DNA of 64,000 nt from Dendrolimus kikuchii (GCA_019925095.2 CM034409.1:9961001-10025000); one strand, 5' to 3'; counted from the stretch's first letter, positions 10,860 to 22,285 are shown. Program-made: numbers and translations. The notes: generated by a model not told the origin, from the letters alone.

Positions 10860-11950
10860 TACTTACGAATATACGAATTACGAATATAGCCGAAAAGATC
10901 GCACTCCGATCGCATTTATTGGCGCCACCGTTGCAATTCACTAACAAATACATCGCCATGGCAACGTTAATGTCAATATAATTTTAATGTGTTGCTCTTA
11001 TGGCTAGTTCCACCTTCCCTAGATGGCGTTACGGATTGTTATCATAAAGTAGCTTGAATTAGAAATCAATTTTTACAGTACTAAGACAACTACACATGCC
11101 CACTTCTCGTCTGCATAAAATATCTTTTCCTTACACACTCCTCTATTCTGGTATAAGTTCTTTCTCACACCACAAATCATAATATCATCCTTCACCCAAT
11201 CCATTCATAATATGCCCACTTCATGACGTACCTTAACACATATTTAAAGCAGGCATAATTTAGTAATAATAATACAACTATCTATGCTCTTTCAACCCTA
11301 GATTCGACTCACGCCGATTATGACTAATTTCAGGCATAAAGATCGATATCGCTGTAATATTTTCTGTATTATTTTTTGTACAAAAAGCAAAGTTCTTCGT
11401 GTATTTAACCGTAAGCTATAATTTGCGGAAGAAGTCATTTTGAGCGATTACATCTAATTTAGATTACTTTGGGAGGGTAATCTCGTTTCGGTAACTTAAT
11501 GGAGAAAGAAAAATACTGAAGTAAAATAATTAATTTGTATTTTTGTAATATCAATGCAAATGATAAATCAAGTGAAACTACGTGTATACATAGATATATA
11601 TTAAAACATAATAATAATTAATAGCTTAATGATTAACGCACTATCGTGAGTTCCAGTCCTGTCTGGAAAGCCTTCGACGCTTAATTGGTTATCTAACTTA
11701 GCGTAAATATTGTTATTGTGTTACCACGTTCAGCTAACTCTGTGTGAGTATTATGATGAAATATGTACGTTGAGATAACCGAAGAATGAGACATCCCCAA
11801 ACCGCCTTGGACAAGCATGTCTAGTATACTATTTCTTCCTCTGGAAATATTTTTTGGCCCCAGCCCAGCAGTGTAACGTCAATATGTTGATAATAGTTAT
11901 TCCTAAGACTCGCTTATAAAAGGCTCAGAGCTTAGACCCTTTAATAAGAA
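10860..11950. other. about 1.1 kb without recognisable gene or repeat
   Basis: AT-rich with no open frame above background and no sequence shared with other parts that I can see. Confidence 0.4.
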
Positions 11951-11955
11951 TCTTA

Positions 11956-12197
11956 TCCGTGTAGGGACGGAGAAAGAATACAATTTCCTACAGCCAGGCG
12001 CCCTGTCGCAAGAGGCGACAAAACAACCAACAATCAGGTAGTAGGATGGATGGCTACCATCCCTGATCTAGAGTATGCCGCCATAATAACCTTGAGTTGT
12101 GTTGCGGCATTAGTGGCCAGGTTCCAGTCTCCGATTAGGTTACAAATGTAACCGCTTTCCATCAGGTGGGCCATCTGCCTTTCTGCTGAACTCATGC
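11956..12197 (+). mobile_element. SINE-like element, internally deleted
   Basis: Begins tccgtgtagggacggagaaa, the fixed 5' end of the family, and ends at tgctgaactcatgc. About 40-60 bp before the 3' hairpin are missing: tctccgattaggttacaaat joins directly to gtaaccgctttccatcagg. The poly(A) tail is absent. It faces the next copy (12,370) in inverted orientation about 170 bp away. Confidence 0.8.
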
Positions 12198-12369
12198 GAT
12201 ATTAAATAATCAAATTAGTACGGGTTAAAGTAACATAATTTCCAATGGATATATTAATATTAATCACACAGACGCAAACCACAATACAATACAATAAGTT
12301 TACGCACACAAGCTTAAAAAAATGCTTCACCACATGTACACATAGGCTCTGTTTATACTTTTATTTTTT

Positions 12370-12643
12370 CTTATTTTTTTATTGCAGAAGTTCAGCAGAC
12401 AGGCAGACATTTGCAACGCCAAAGGTGCTACAAATGCGCTGCTGCTCTCTTAAGGGAAACTGGAAACTGGTCACGAATGCCGGAACACAACGCAAGGTTG
12501 TTATGGCGACATACTTTAGACCAGGGGTGGTAGCTATCCAGTAGGGCGAATGCCCTAACACCTGGCTGTGGGTTGTTTTGTAGCCTCTTATGACAGGCCG
12601 CCTGGCCGCAGGAAATTGTATTCTTTCTCCGTTTCTGCACGGA
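12370..12643 (-). mobile_element. SINE-like element, full length
   Basis: T-rich run and ttgcag at the left, then gttcagcagacaggcagac and the remaining family sequence to tgcacgga. In the minus sense it runs from TCCGTGCAG to a short A-rich tail. Short open frames on both strands (99-125 residues) follow the repeat and are found in other copies too, with different frames broken, so they are not conserved genes. Confidence 0.82.
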
Positions 12644-12796
12644 TAAAAAAGGCAGAGAGGCAGAGAGTATAAAATATAAATACCATTGTAGGGACACACA
12701 CCATATGTAAGTACTATGCTTAGGTAACTGCATCGAGTGGTATGGGTCCTTCTCATTTCTCGTCCATTTTTAGAATTGTATAGTCAGTCTGATAGT

Positions 12797-13057
12797 AAAA
12801 AAAACTTCGTTTAAAAAAACCGATTTCAAAAACTAAAAAATATAAAATAACTTATTTCTAAAGCTATTATTATTAATATATATTGTCTAAAACATTTTAA
12901 AGTAGGTGCTTAGTAATTTTCAAAAAAATACAGTAATTTTTATGTTTTACTTTGCACCGACTTCAAGATGTTTTAGATATTAATAATAATAGCTTTAGAA
13001 ATAAGTTATTTTATACTTTTTAGTTTTTGAAGTCGGTTTTTTTAAACGGAAGTTTTT
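12797..13057. repeat. foldback element W, about 105-bp inverted arms
   Basis: The left arm (12,797-12,909) and right arm (about 12,954-13,057) are reverse complements over roughly 105 bp with few mismatches. The outer segment aaaaaaaccgatttcaaaaa pairs with ttttgaagtcggttttttta and the inner part aaagctattattattaatat with atattaataataatagcttt. The loop is about 45 bases. A related terminal motif gaagtcggtt recurs at 13,342 and, diverged, at 41,690. Probably a MITE or a paired insertion. Confidence 0.8.
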
Positions 13058-13370
13058 TTATTTTATTTCTTACTTTTTAGTGTCTAGCTATGTATGGGTA
13101 GACCTACGAAAGGTGCCGCACTCCTTAAAAACTATAGGTCCCAAGAAACGGGAACAAAAAAATGTTAGTAAAATGAAAATTACTATGCCAAACTATGTTA
13201 AATTTTTAGGGAACCAAATGGCAACTATTCCGCATCAAACTAAACAAGAATCACGTAAATCGGATCATAAATCTCGGAGTAATCGGTGAACATACATAAA
13301 AAAAAAGATCCCGACGAATTGAGAACCTCCTCCTTTTTTTGAAGTCGGTTAAAAAGTAATAATCTCGCTC
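13058..13370. repeat. W-family flank
   Basis: Ends with gacgaattgagaacctcctc then tttttttgaagtcggtta. The same motif in the other orientation (caacttcaaaaagtggaggt, tctcaattcgtctga) starts the repeat at 41,685. The 69-residue open frame at 13,080-13,289 is lysine-rich with no recognisable domain; I regard it as repeat-derived. Confidence 0.5.
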
Positions 13371-13379
13371 ACTTTTCAT

Positions 13380-15869
13380 TTTAAAATACATAAAATGGTA
13401 CCCCATTTATTGGTGACAGTGGAGTAAGCAATAAAATTAACAGGCTCGCTTAAAAAGAAAGTAATAAGAATTTTTAGTGCATTTACCAGCCAAACTGGGG
13501 AACCCCACACTATAGGCCCTTGAGCAGAATAAATTATACATTCCTTCGAAAAATAAAACGTTCCTAGTATTCTTTTTCAATCAATATGAAGGTAGTCCGT
13601 AATCCTGAAGACGAGCCGAAACACTGAGAACCGCCATAACTGTACTAATAAGCCATCTATATGATAATTTCTATTTTACGTCGGATATTGGGGATTAGAA
13701 AGACTTTTTTATTAACGGCAGAAAGAAAAGGTAATTTCATAAACAATCACTTAAATCATTTCTTATATTGTAGAATATAAAGTTCATTTTCGCATAGACG
13801 AAGTATTTCAAGAAGAACGGTGTACGACATTAATTTTAATTTTTTATCCAGAGATATTGGGTTTTGGTATGCGGTTGGTTGCTGGATTTTGTGCGGAAGC
13901 AATGCGGGTATTACGGGAAATCTATAATAATAAAGCGGCATTATAAGATTCTCAGGGAAATTTCTATAAATCATGCAATCAAGAAATGTATAGGTGAGGT
14001 TTTGTTAATCTCAACATTTTTTTTTTAATTTATCACAATTATCTTTCTGTTACCTAATAGAAAGCGTGGGATGCTCTAAACCAAAGGTTATATATACTGT
14101 TCTAATTTTTATGGAGTGTATAGCGGGGATATGACCTAGATCCTTGCACTATAAAGGCAGAACTTTAATATCAGCCTTCTCCTGGCTCGGTTTAGGTTGC
14201 ACGCAGGAACAGAGCACGGTACTATAATTTCACTTTGGAGCTACCACTTTGTACACGGATTAGGTCTTAATATAAGTTACTGGCACGGCCCGTAATTACA
14301 ATTATTTGATTTACTTCTGAAAAAAAAAGATGAGCGCACGGCGCGATGTTGTTGAACGTTTACAACAGTTGTACAAAATGACTACCCTTACCCTGCTGTG
14401 TATTGGCCGTTGCCTCACACAGAAAGAAGGTATCTAACAAAATAATAGGAAAATATTATAATCAAAATCCCATTGGCATGGAAGAAGTATAATTAGTGAA
14501 ATTTATCAGTAATAATCTTTTTGAAAAAGGTTTTTAAATACAAGCTTTTGAGATCCTGAATATCATGTAGCAGCAGAATGCTAGCCAAGACAAGTAAAAT
14601 GAGCCCAAACACGACAGGTCTTGTTTAGTACAGGAGTTCCTATGGCCACCTTCCGACTTCATCATCAGATCAGCTCTATAGTATTATATTATTGCATTGT
14701 CACGCAATATACATATGTTTGCAAAATTTCAGCTCAATCGGAAACCGGGAAGTTGGTCAAATTTAACATACAAGATTCCGCTCGCACTTACATAAATACA
14801 TAGGTACAACCATTGCAAGTTAAATAAAAGCTTGTAAAAAAACAGCGTTTGGAAACTGGAAAAAAGTGGAACCGGTTATAACCTAAGTATACGAGCTTGT
14901 CTTGTCAGTTTATCTCTAAGTTTAACCTCAACTGCATGGTTTTTAGCAACAAAAGTTCGAGACAGTCGAGACCCTGGAGAATCATGGAGGCTTGAAGCAC
15001 ACAAGGTTTATCGAAACCTAGCCAAATATCAAAAGGCGGCTCTATACCTCGGCAACGCCAATTCCATTCAAAGAGGCAATGTGGCTGGTCTTTTGAGAAT
15101 GTTCTCCACTGATCGTTGTCTGGCACTAGATTTTCTAGCTAATTATAATTTTTACATATAGTTTATTTTATAGGTTTAATGTTTAGATGTTTCATCTAGT
15201 AGTAAACTAATATACAGAGCTAATAGATTTTAGGAATAAATAAGTTCAAAATACATTGCGATTTTATATGAGCGGTTTTTTGGAAAATAACTACGTAACC
15301 TTATGGAGAAGTATATGACATAATTATAATGTACAGTACCAAAGAGATACGTTCAAGTTTAAATGTGTACGAACATTAAATTCTTTGAAAACATTCATTT
15401 GGAAGCAAAAGTACGTAGCACTTCAAAACTATCTCGGGACGGGAAACTGGGGAAGTTTAGAGATTTTTCATTCCTGTAGGAACGACGTCGTGGGAGCAAA
15501 CTAGTGTCACTTAAAGTTTTTAGTTTAATGTTCTTGGTATTTCGTGTATTTTATATAGTGTATTGTGACTAGCCAGCTATTATACCCTGTCCAATGGTTT
15601 ATTTTACTTTTCACAGGTCGATTATTAATCGATTCGTGATGCCCTAAAGTATTATCAATTCGATTTTATATAAAAACGAGTTTTACTGGTTAATTTGATC
15701 GATTTGGTGCACCCATGTCATTTGCTAAAAAATACTGTTTTGCGTAATAAATAAGGCGTATACATATTTTTATACTTAAAAATAAATTAAAGCAAACTTA
15801 TTAATTGTTAAATTTAAATAAATGCCGTGGTACTTTTAATTAACACATTTTAAATTAAAATGTTTAATT
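13380..15869. other. about 2.5 kb without recognisable gene or repeat
   Basis: Short unrelated open frames only (60-73 residues) with no motifs. I find no terminal repeats. The segment 14,920-15,130 is somewhat less AT-rich and open for 73 codons on the minus strand, but no domain is recognisable. Confidence 0.4.
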
Positions 15870-15916
15870 TAAATTTAATCGTTATCAAGCGTAATGCTTG
15901 ATAACGATTAAATTTA
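15870..15916. repeat. perfect 21-bp inverted repeat (hairpin)
   Basis: taaatttaatcgttatcaagc (15,870-15,890), loop gtaat, then the exact reverse complement (15,896-15,916). It is preceded by further self-complementary AT-rich sequence (attttaaattaaaat, atttaaattt). It may be the joined end of a deleted foldback element. Confidence 0.9.
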
Positions 15917-16331
15917 GATATGATGACGGTAGTTCATAGTCTATGCATTAGATAACTAACAGAACTAAACTACTACATCGCTTGGAATAATGTTTGAAAA
16001 TTGACTTGATTAAAAATGTGCAACTTAATAGGCGTGCAAACGTCAAAACTAAGATAAATCGTTGGACAGGATATAAATGAATCTCTTTTTGATTTATTTA
16101 TTTGAATGTAACAAATAATAATAAGTTTCGTAGATGTGACAAATGTCCAATATTTCCGTTATTCAACGACAAAATAATTTAATTAATCAAAGTGAAAAAG
16201 GTCTAGTGTTAAAACTTTAAGCGAAAATTACTATTTATAGGATCCTAGTCATAAATCACTATTTTTAGAATTTTTGTCTGTCATTTTCAGATTTTTTCAC
16301 TAATATGCTGAGTAACGTCTCAATGAATTTA

Positions 16332-16897
16332 AAAAAATCGAAATGTGTGCTGGGACACATAGTAGAAGTGAAACTTCAACGGACAAGTGGCAAAATGAAT
16401 CGCAACAAAATTTTAACCTAAAGGTTTTAAAATCGGACAAGTACATTAACGGGGTGGAGTGTCGGGGTGAAGGTAAGGAAAGGAATGCTCCGGTGGTTCG
16501 GACATGTAGAAAGAATGCATGATGAAAGAATGAATAAACAGATATACAATGCAAAAGTGGATGGATGCAGAAGTCGTGGAAGGCCACGACACACTTTCCA
16601 TGATCAAATTGATCGTGTACTAGCAGAAGGTGATGTTAGGAGCCTTAAGAACAGACGAGCGTGCATGACAAGAGTTATGAATGTCAAAGAAGCAAGTCAG
16701 GTGTGTAAGAATAAACCTAAATGGCGCTCTGTTGTTCGTGCCTACCCCGCAAGGGAACTGGCGTGAAGTTATGTATGTATGTACATTAACAATCGGCCCG
16801 TAAAACTCCAAGTTAAAACTTTGTTGCGATTCGTTTTTCCACTTGTCCGTTGAAGTTTCACTTCTACTAAGTGTCCCAGCACACATTTCGATTTTTT
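16332..16897. repeat. foldback element Z with a LINE in its loop
   Basis: Arms of 88 bp at 16,332-16,419 and 16,810-16,897 are reverse complements with only a handful of mismatches (atcgaaatgtgtgctgggac / gtcccagcacacatttcgat; gtagaagtgaaacttcaacg / cgttgaagtttcacttctac). The loop contains a RTE-like LINE tail. A partial second copy is at 3,228-3,470. The inner motif agaagtgaaacttc is shared with repeat group Y. Confidence 0.85.
16451..16780 (+). mobile_element. 330-bp truncated RTE-like LINE tail with 10-bp target duplication
   Basis: An open frame of 99 codons (16,467-16,766) encodes the C-terminus of the reverse transcriptase: VKVRKGMLRWFGHVERMHD, then SRGRPRHTFHDQIDRVL, ending YPARELA-stop, followed by (TATG)n. 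The segment is C-terminal to the catalytic RT core, so it encodes no enzyme. The insertion is flanked by gtacattaac at 16,441-16,450 and 16,781-16,790, inside the loop of foldback element Z. Confidence 0.9.
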
Positions 16898-16939
16898 GCA
16901 GGTTTACTGCAAATTATGATTTGGTTAGGTTAATTACGT

Positions 16940-17533
16940 TTTAATTAATGCATTTTTTTATTTACACATATTTTATTTTATCAAACAAACAACTTAATTC
17001 GATCCGAAACCAATAAAAAATGGATAGTCTACTCTAACATTATACCGTTTCTCACCAGGTTTAGTCTAAATTTATGCCGCTCTTCCACGTGGCCGTAACG
17101 CTTTTTCGTGACAGAAATATCCTAAAACCCCGTCTATATAGAAGTTTCACTTCATAAATATTTATTTTATATCAAAATTACATTTCTGCTGTATTTTAAT
17201 ATTTTGAACGTATCACTAGATATCAATATGAAGATAGAGTATTGCGCGAACTAAGTGGCGACCAATTCTCGTATTCCAGTACAACTATAAATAATTCTTT
17301 CTATATAAAGTTTTTCATTTAATTAGACCTCTCAATAATTTACTTCAATCTGTTCCAAATAGATATCGATTTCAACAAAGCCTGGCCTGAATCTAAACTT
17401 TAGGTTTTATTGTGCTCGGTCACGTATGTATACGTGAATGGGGAACCTTTTTATAACACAAATATATTAATGAGGCTGTGGAAAGGCTTTTGCATGTTCG
17501 AAAAATAATAGGGGATTTAATTATTACTATATA
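16940..17533. other. unassigned AT-rich sequence
   Basis: No gene seen. Near 17,143 is agaagtttcacttcataaat, an isolated terminus-like motif of groups Y/Z. Confidence 0.4.
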
Positions 17534-18082
17534 CTAGCGGCACCGGCAGACGTTGTCCTGCCTTTAAAAAATAAAATTCTAGAACTCGATCCCAGAGCCA
17601 CGTACCGGTTCTAATTGCAAATCTAAACCATCCGGGTACCCACTCAAACACAAAAACAAAATCACCAAATTCGCTTCCGGTGATTAGGAGGATTCCAAAA
17701 CCCGATCTCAGCGCCACCTACCGGTTCTAATTGTGAATCTAAAAGAGTAATATAATTTTTTTTATTCTAAGTCATGACAAAATAAGATTAAAAATCTTGC
17801 CAAAAAATTAGTTTATAATTAACAAATAAAAAATAGGGGTTGATCGTAGAGAGGTGAAAATTTAGGGTTGTAGGCATTTTTTAATGCTGTATCCTAAAAA
17901 AATAAAAAAATTATCAAAAAAAAATTGGGGTGGATACCCCTTATCACTTGGGGTTTGAAAAATAGATAGTAGCCGATTCTCAGACTTACGGAATATGCAT
18001 AAAAAATTTCATAAGAATCGGTCAAGCCGTTTCGGAGGAGTATGGGAACGAACATTGTGACACGAGAATTTTATATATAAGA
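17534..18082 (-). mobile_element. non-autonomous Helitron-like element, group X4
   Basis: On the plus strand A|CTAGCGGCACCGGCAGACG to TTTTATATATAAGA|T. In the minus sense the 5' end is A|TCTTATATATAAAATTCTC and the 3' end has hairpin GGCAG..CTGCC followed 11 bases later by CTAG|T, a textbook Helitron 3' end. A 66-residue minus-strand open frame (17,517-17,717) overlaps it but is not conserved in the second copy. Confidence 0.78.
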
Positions 18083-18175
18083 TGTATCATCTTTGTGACA
18101 TAAAACCGATAAAGATAAGTTTCATAAATAAGTAGCCCTATGCGAGCCCGACTTGCACAATTCTTTTATAAAATA

Positions 18176-18962
18176 CTAGCTGTACCCAGTAGACGCTGGC
18201 TGTCCTGCCCGTAAAAAATAAAAATCTAGAACCCGATTGCAGCACCGGTTTCGTTCTCATCCCTGCTCCGTGCTGTTCACGGGGTGAGAAGTGACACCGG
18301 TAGACGGCTGGCGGGAATAACTGATCGAGTGGTAACTGATCAATTTTCGACTGCCGAGAGTAGACAATTATTAAAGTACTAATATCGCTATTGAAAAATA
18401 GGGGTTGGTGGTAGAAAGGTGAAAATTTAGGGTTGTATGTATTTTTTAATGCCGAATCATAATTTTACCCGTGCAGGAACGAAGAAAGAATACAATTTCC
18501 TGCGGCCGGGCGGCCTGTCGTAAGAGGCGACAAAAGAACCCACAGCCAGGTGGTAAGGCATTTGCCCGACTGAATGGCTACCACCCCTGGTTTAAATCAT
18601 GTCGCCATAACAACCTTGATTTGTGTTCCGGCATTACTGACCAGGTTCCAGCCTTCATTAAGAGAGCAGCAGGGCATTTGTAGCACTTTGGTGTTGTAAA
18701 TGTCCATAGGCGATGGTAACCGCTTTCCATCGAGTGGGCCGTCTGCCTGCCTGCTGTACTCCTGCAATAAAAAAAATTGACAAAAAAATTAAAATTAAAT
18801 ATTTAGGGGTGGGTTACCCTTATCATTTAGGGTTATGAAAAATAGATGTTGGCCTAGTCTCAGACCTACCCGATATGCACACAAAATCTCGTACAAATTG
18901 GTTCAGCTGTTTCGGAGGTGTTTGGTAACAAACACCGCGACAAGAGAATTTTATATATTAGA
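18176..18962 (-). mobile_element. non-autonomous Helitron-like element, group X4, interrupted by a SINE
   Basis: A|CTAGCTGTACCCAGTAGACG to TTTTATATATTAGA|T. The two halves (18,176-18,467 and about 18,777-18,962) continue the order seen at 17,534-18,082: gttgtatgtattttttaatg, then aggggtgggttacccttatc and agctgtttcggaggtgtttg. The interruption is a full-length SINE-like element, which therefore inserted later. Confidence 0.78.
18468..18777 (+). mobile_element. SINE-like element, full length, nested in a Helitron
   Basis: From cccgtgcaggaacgaagaaa to tcctgcaataaaaaaaattg. It has all family landmarks: taagaggcgacaaaagaacc, the stem ggtggtaaggcatttgccc with ggctaccacc, the GATGG..CCATC 3' hairpin and a poly(A) tail after AATAAA. 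The 70-residue frame inside it is not conserved between copies. Confidence 0.88.
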
Positions 18963-19297
18963 TTAGATAATACAAATTTAAGTTCATTTTTGTATTGGTA
19001 TATAATAAAGTGTTATCTATCTACTAATATTAAGTGTTATTCTGTCCGTTTAAATTTTTTTAACAATTTTATGTCGGTGGTTCTAATCCTTACCGGCCGC
19101 TATCACTGTATAAGGGCAGGCGCTGATACTGAAATATAAATATGCACACGTGTAACGTAATGTTTACCCCTGTATTATTGACTTTATACAAATCTATAAA
19201 AGCTTAAATAAATCTGAAATATGAATATTATTGTATATACATTACATTCTTTCTTTAAAATAGATCTAATTTTTTTTCAAGGTTTCAAACTTCTTTA

Positions 19298-19653
19298 TGA
19301 AGTGAAACTTCTTTAGAATGGTTGTGATTTGAAACTCGATGAACCGTAAAAGCGACACTAAGAAGTGAAAAACACATAAATCTATAGGACTAAGCCTGCG
19401 AGAGAATGATATACGAGTTTTACATTGTGCAGCCGATGATTAAACATAGGTCCAATTTGGACCGAATTATAACTGATAATAATATTTTTTAGACTAAACT
19501 GTGAATAATTGAAAAAGATACTTAAGAAGTTTACTTTGAATTATAATAATATGTTGACGGATGTAGGCTAAGGGAATTTTATTTGTATTAATAAAAGCTA
19601 GAGAAGAATTAATTATCTGTAAGTATATTCTCTGTAGTTTCACTTCTACTGCG
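19298..19653. mobile_element. MITE-like repeat, group Y (longest intact copy)
   Basis: Ends tgaagtgaaacttc and agtttcacttctactgcg are inverted (core GAAGTGAAACT). Internal sequence includes acacataaatctataggact, ccgatgattaaacatagg and tgttgacggatgtaggctaa. Shorter copy at 22,290-22,543; a copy broken by two insertions at 27,763-28,396. No open frame. Class unknown; TIR-bearing DNA transposon is the likeliest reading. Confidence 0.65.
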
Positions 19654-19836
19654 TGTGAACTGCACACACACACAATTTTTTTTTCAAGATTAGGGATTGT
19701 AGTCAGTTAAAAATGATTATGATTGTTGGTAGTATTAATTAGTTGATAGTATAAATTTCTTCAACATTTCTTACATTAAATAACCACATTAAACAACACT
19801 ATGTATATACGAAATTGTTTAATGGTGTTCTATACA

Positions 19837-20051
19837 TTAAGGGCCGCTTGCATAAGATTGTTTAAATTTATTTATTTATTTAACACAAAACGTATTTAAC
19901 ATCCTTAAATACAATTAGCGTCTTTCACAACGCAAAATCTGCCGCTAAATATGTTGAACTGTCAATACGCTTTGTGTAAAATGTATTTAGGCAGTTTAAT
20001 ATGATTAACTAATTTTATTTATTATTTTTTCGTTATGCAAGCGGCCCTTAA
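19837..20051. mobile_element. TTAA-flanked MITE with 15-bp terminal inverted repeats
   Basis: ttaaGGGCCGCTTGCATAA at the left and TTATGCAAGCGGCCCttaa at the right are perfect inverted repeats over 15 bp inside a duplicated TTAA. The 207-bp interior is AT-rich and non-coding. TTAA duplication is the hallmark of piggyBac-type elements; because TTAA is palindromic it could also be part of longer terminal repeats with another target preference. Confidence 0.78.
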
Positions 20052-20576
20052 TGTTGTAGACCTGTACTTAAGAATGTAAGCCTTTGTGGTGCTCGTGTGT
20101 ATCTGGAATTGTTGGTACTTCGTACTTAGTACCACACGACATTAAAATGTTGTTAAACAAAGTTAAATAATGTTTGCGTGCCGCGTAAAGTTTGGATGCG
20201 GGTAGGTTTAGAAATGTCGTTATTTTTTCTCAGAATTAAATAATTGCTTTCTTCTTGTTGTGTATGTCTTTTGCTTGCTTTTTACACGTTTAGGATTCCA
20301 CAGCCAATTTTGGTGAAAACAGAAACCTTATAAATTACTTATCATGTACGTACATCTGTCGTTGTATGTCGCAACGCAAATATTTTAGTAGAGAAAATAA
20401 AAATAAGGGGTGAAATATTATTCAGGAATTTTCTTATAATTGAATTATTTTAAAAATACAACATTCATAATAAAATATAATAAAAAAAAGACAAGTAAGT
20501 AACCTATACATAATCAAAATTACTAACTAGAAACTATCGACTTTTGTTGACCCACTTACACTCCATTCAAAGGTTG
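20052..20576. other. unassigned AT-rich sequence
   Basis: No gene or repeat recognised. Confidence 0.35.
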
Positions 20577-20695
20577 TCTGGGAGAAATCGCCATAGGCGA
20601 TAAGATTGCAGGTTGTACGTGAATATTTTATATTCATGTTCTAGATGTTATGTAGCAGTTTTATACAATAAAGTATATTCTATTCTAAATTAACC
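20577..20695 (+). mobile_element. LINE 3'-UTR remnant, family M
   Basis: ggttgtctgggagaaatcgc, then a hairpin atcgcc/ggcgat and gataag, then a polyadenylation-like acaataaagtatattctatt. The order matches 55,765-55,870 and, reversed, 62,610-62,760. No coding part left. Confidence 0.6.
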
Positions 20696-20699
20696 ATAT

Positions 20700-21160
20700 T
20701 TATACTTAAAAATTGTCCATTAACACTTTCATTATTGTCCGTATGAAAACAAAAATACCTTCATGCGTTGTTAACTAATAGCTGACATACTACACTATAC
20801 TACTCTTTACTTTGGTTTATTGCTGAGGTCAAAAATGTATGTCCTTGTGAGCCTACTCATTATGTCCATTTTTTAAATAGCTGAACTGCCTTGACGTTCG
20901 TATCATGGTGAAGCCAATGACCAGAGCTTATGTAATTCAGGGACGAAAATATTTCAGTGTAGCAAGCATAGAACATGTGGGCTGTCGTTACACAAGTATA
21001 TGACATTGTAGTAATGGTTCTTAATGACTTTTTTAAAACCGGAATGTTGGCGACACAACCGTTTGTTTCGTGTACTTTTTAGCTAAATAAATCTATAGCG
21101 CTAAGCCTGCGAGAGAATGAGATAGAATACATTATATTTAATCATTTAAACACTATGCTC
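20700..21160. other. mostly unassigned sequence
   Basis: Only 21,085-21,130 (aatctatagcgctaagcctg, cgagagaatgagatagaata) is recognisable, as a short piece of repeat group Y. The rest shows nothing. Confidence 0.4.
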
Positions 21161-21165
21161 TTACA

Positions 21166-21775
21166 GATAGATTTGAAAATGTTTTGAAATTTTTCGTTAA
21201 TGCTTCAAATTTCGTGTTTTAAGGCTTAAATATAAAAATATATGAAATGCGATGTCACAAAATTTAGAATCTCTCCCACCCCTTATCACACTGTGTTTCA
21301 TATCTACTGCGTGAACTGCACCCACACAATGTTTTTCTTAAAAATGTTATTTATTGTTAATTTAAAACAACGTTATCCTCGTCTAGCTTCTAAAGGGACC
21401 ATCCTTAAATTGTATCACACGACTTTCATGATTTTTGACCCCTCCCCCGTCCTTGTCACAGTTGGTCACATTCGTGACACTCCTACAATAGGGATATTGT
21501 GACAGCACGTATTTTGCAATTTTACATCAAGAAGTTATTAAATTAAAACAGCAGTTTCGTAATTAGTTTTATTTCCATTTAAATTATTTTTTAATAATTT
21601 AGACACTATTATCATACAGATAGAGTGGCAAATATTTTGAAGTTTATCGTTAATAGTTGAAATTTCATGTTTTAAAGCTTAAATATTACATTTTGAAACG
21701 TAACGCCACGAAATTTAGGACCCCTCCCATCTCTTGTCACACAATGTCACATTTCGTCGATCCCCCCCCCCCCCC
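21166..21775. repeat. diverged direct duplication, about 470-bp spacing
   Basis: Segment 21,166-21,320 (cagatagatttgaaaatg, gttttaaggcttaaatat, cacaaaatttagaatctctc, ccaccccttatcacac) recurs at 21,637-21,770 (cagatagagtggcaaatatt, gttttaaagcttaaatatt, cacgaaatttaggacccctc). The interval holds another relative (tttttgacccctcccccgtc, cttgtcacagttggtcac). The second ends in a long C run. Likely a repeat with internal tandem duplication; the 86-residue frame over it is not gene-like. Confidence 0.6.
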
Positions 21776-21776
21776 G
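21762..21776. repeat. poly(C) run
   Basis: Fourteen or so consecutive C, unusual in this AT-rich window; read length here may be a sequencing or assembly artefact. Confidence 0.8.
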
Positions 21777-21789
21777 CACTCTTTAACGT

Positions 21790-22285
21790 GGGACATAATA
21801 ATTTATAGATGGCCCCAAATTATACATTGAAAATGTTCATAAAATGCGGACTGTAGACTTTACCTTCAAAGAGACTTAATTTTAAGCGCTTTAAAGATAT
21901 GTATGTATTTTCAATCAAATACACTAAGTTTTCGTACTCAAATAGCTGTGTAAGACACCAGATGTTCGGTACACACACAGAACCCTTTTATTCGACAATT
22001 ACGTAAGTTACTGAGTTAATCGAATGGCAAATAAAATATGAGGCGATAGGAAAACAAAGGAAACCGCAATCCCATTTAAACAAGACACACATTACGTTCT
22101 ATTACGGACTCGGTATATTGCGTACTTTTCTTCATTAGAAGTATTTTAAGGAAAGATAAGGTGTTCATTACTTCTATTTGAAAGATTAGAACTCTTAGTT
22201 TGGGATCTTCTTGTAATTTTTACAACTTATCCAAGGTCCAGAGCTCATTAGAGCCACACAGGGTCTCCAGATTAGGAATTTATTC
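21790..22285. other. unassigned AT-rich sequence
   Basis: No gene or repeat recognised. Confidence 0.4.

Noticed and set aside
12379..12756. 125- and 101-codon frames, with similar peptides at 22,825, 42,332, 46,643, 48,831 and 61,486
   Set aside because: All lie in the SINE-like family. Different frames are open in different copies and both strands give peptides, so there is no conserved coding frame.
21762..21776. Poly(C) run as a functional site
   Set aside because: Homopolymers are error-prone in sequencing and assembly, and nothing around it suggests a role.
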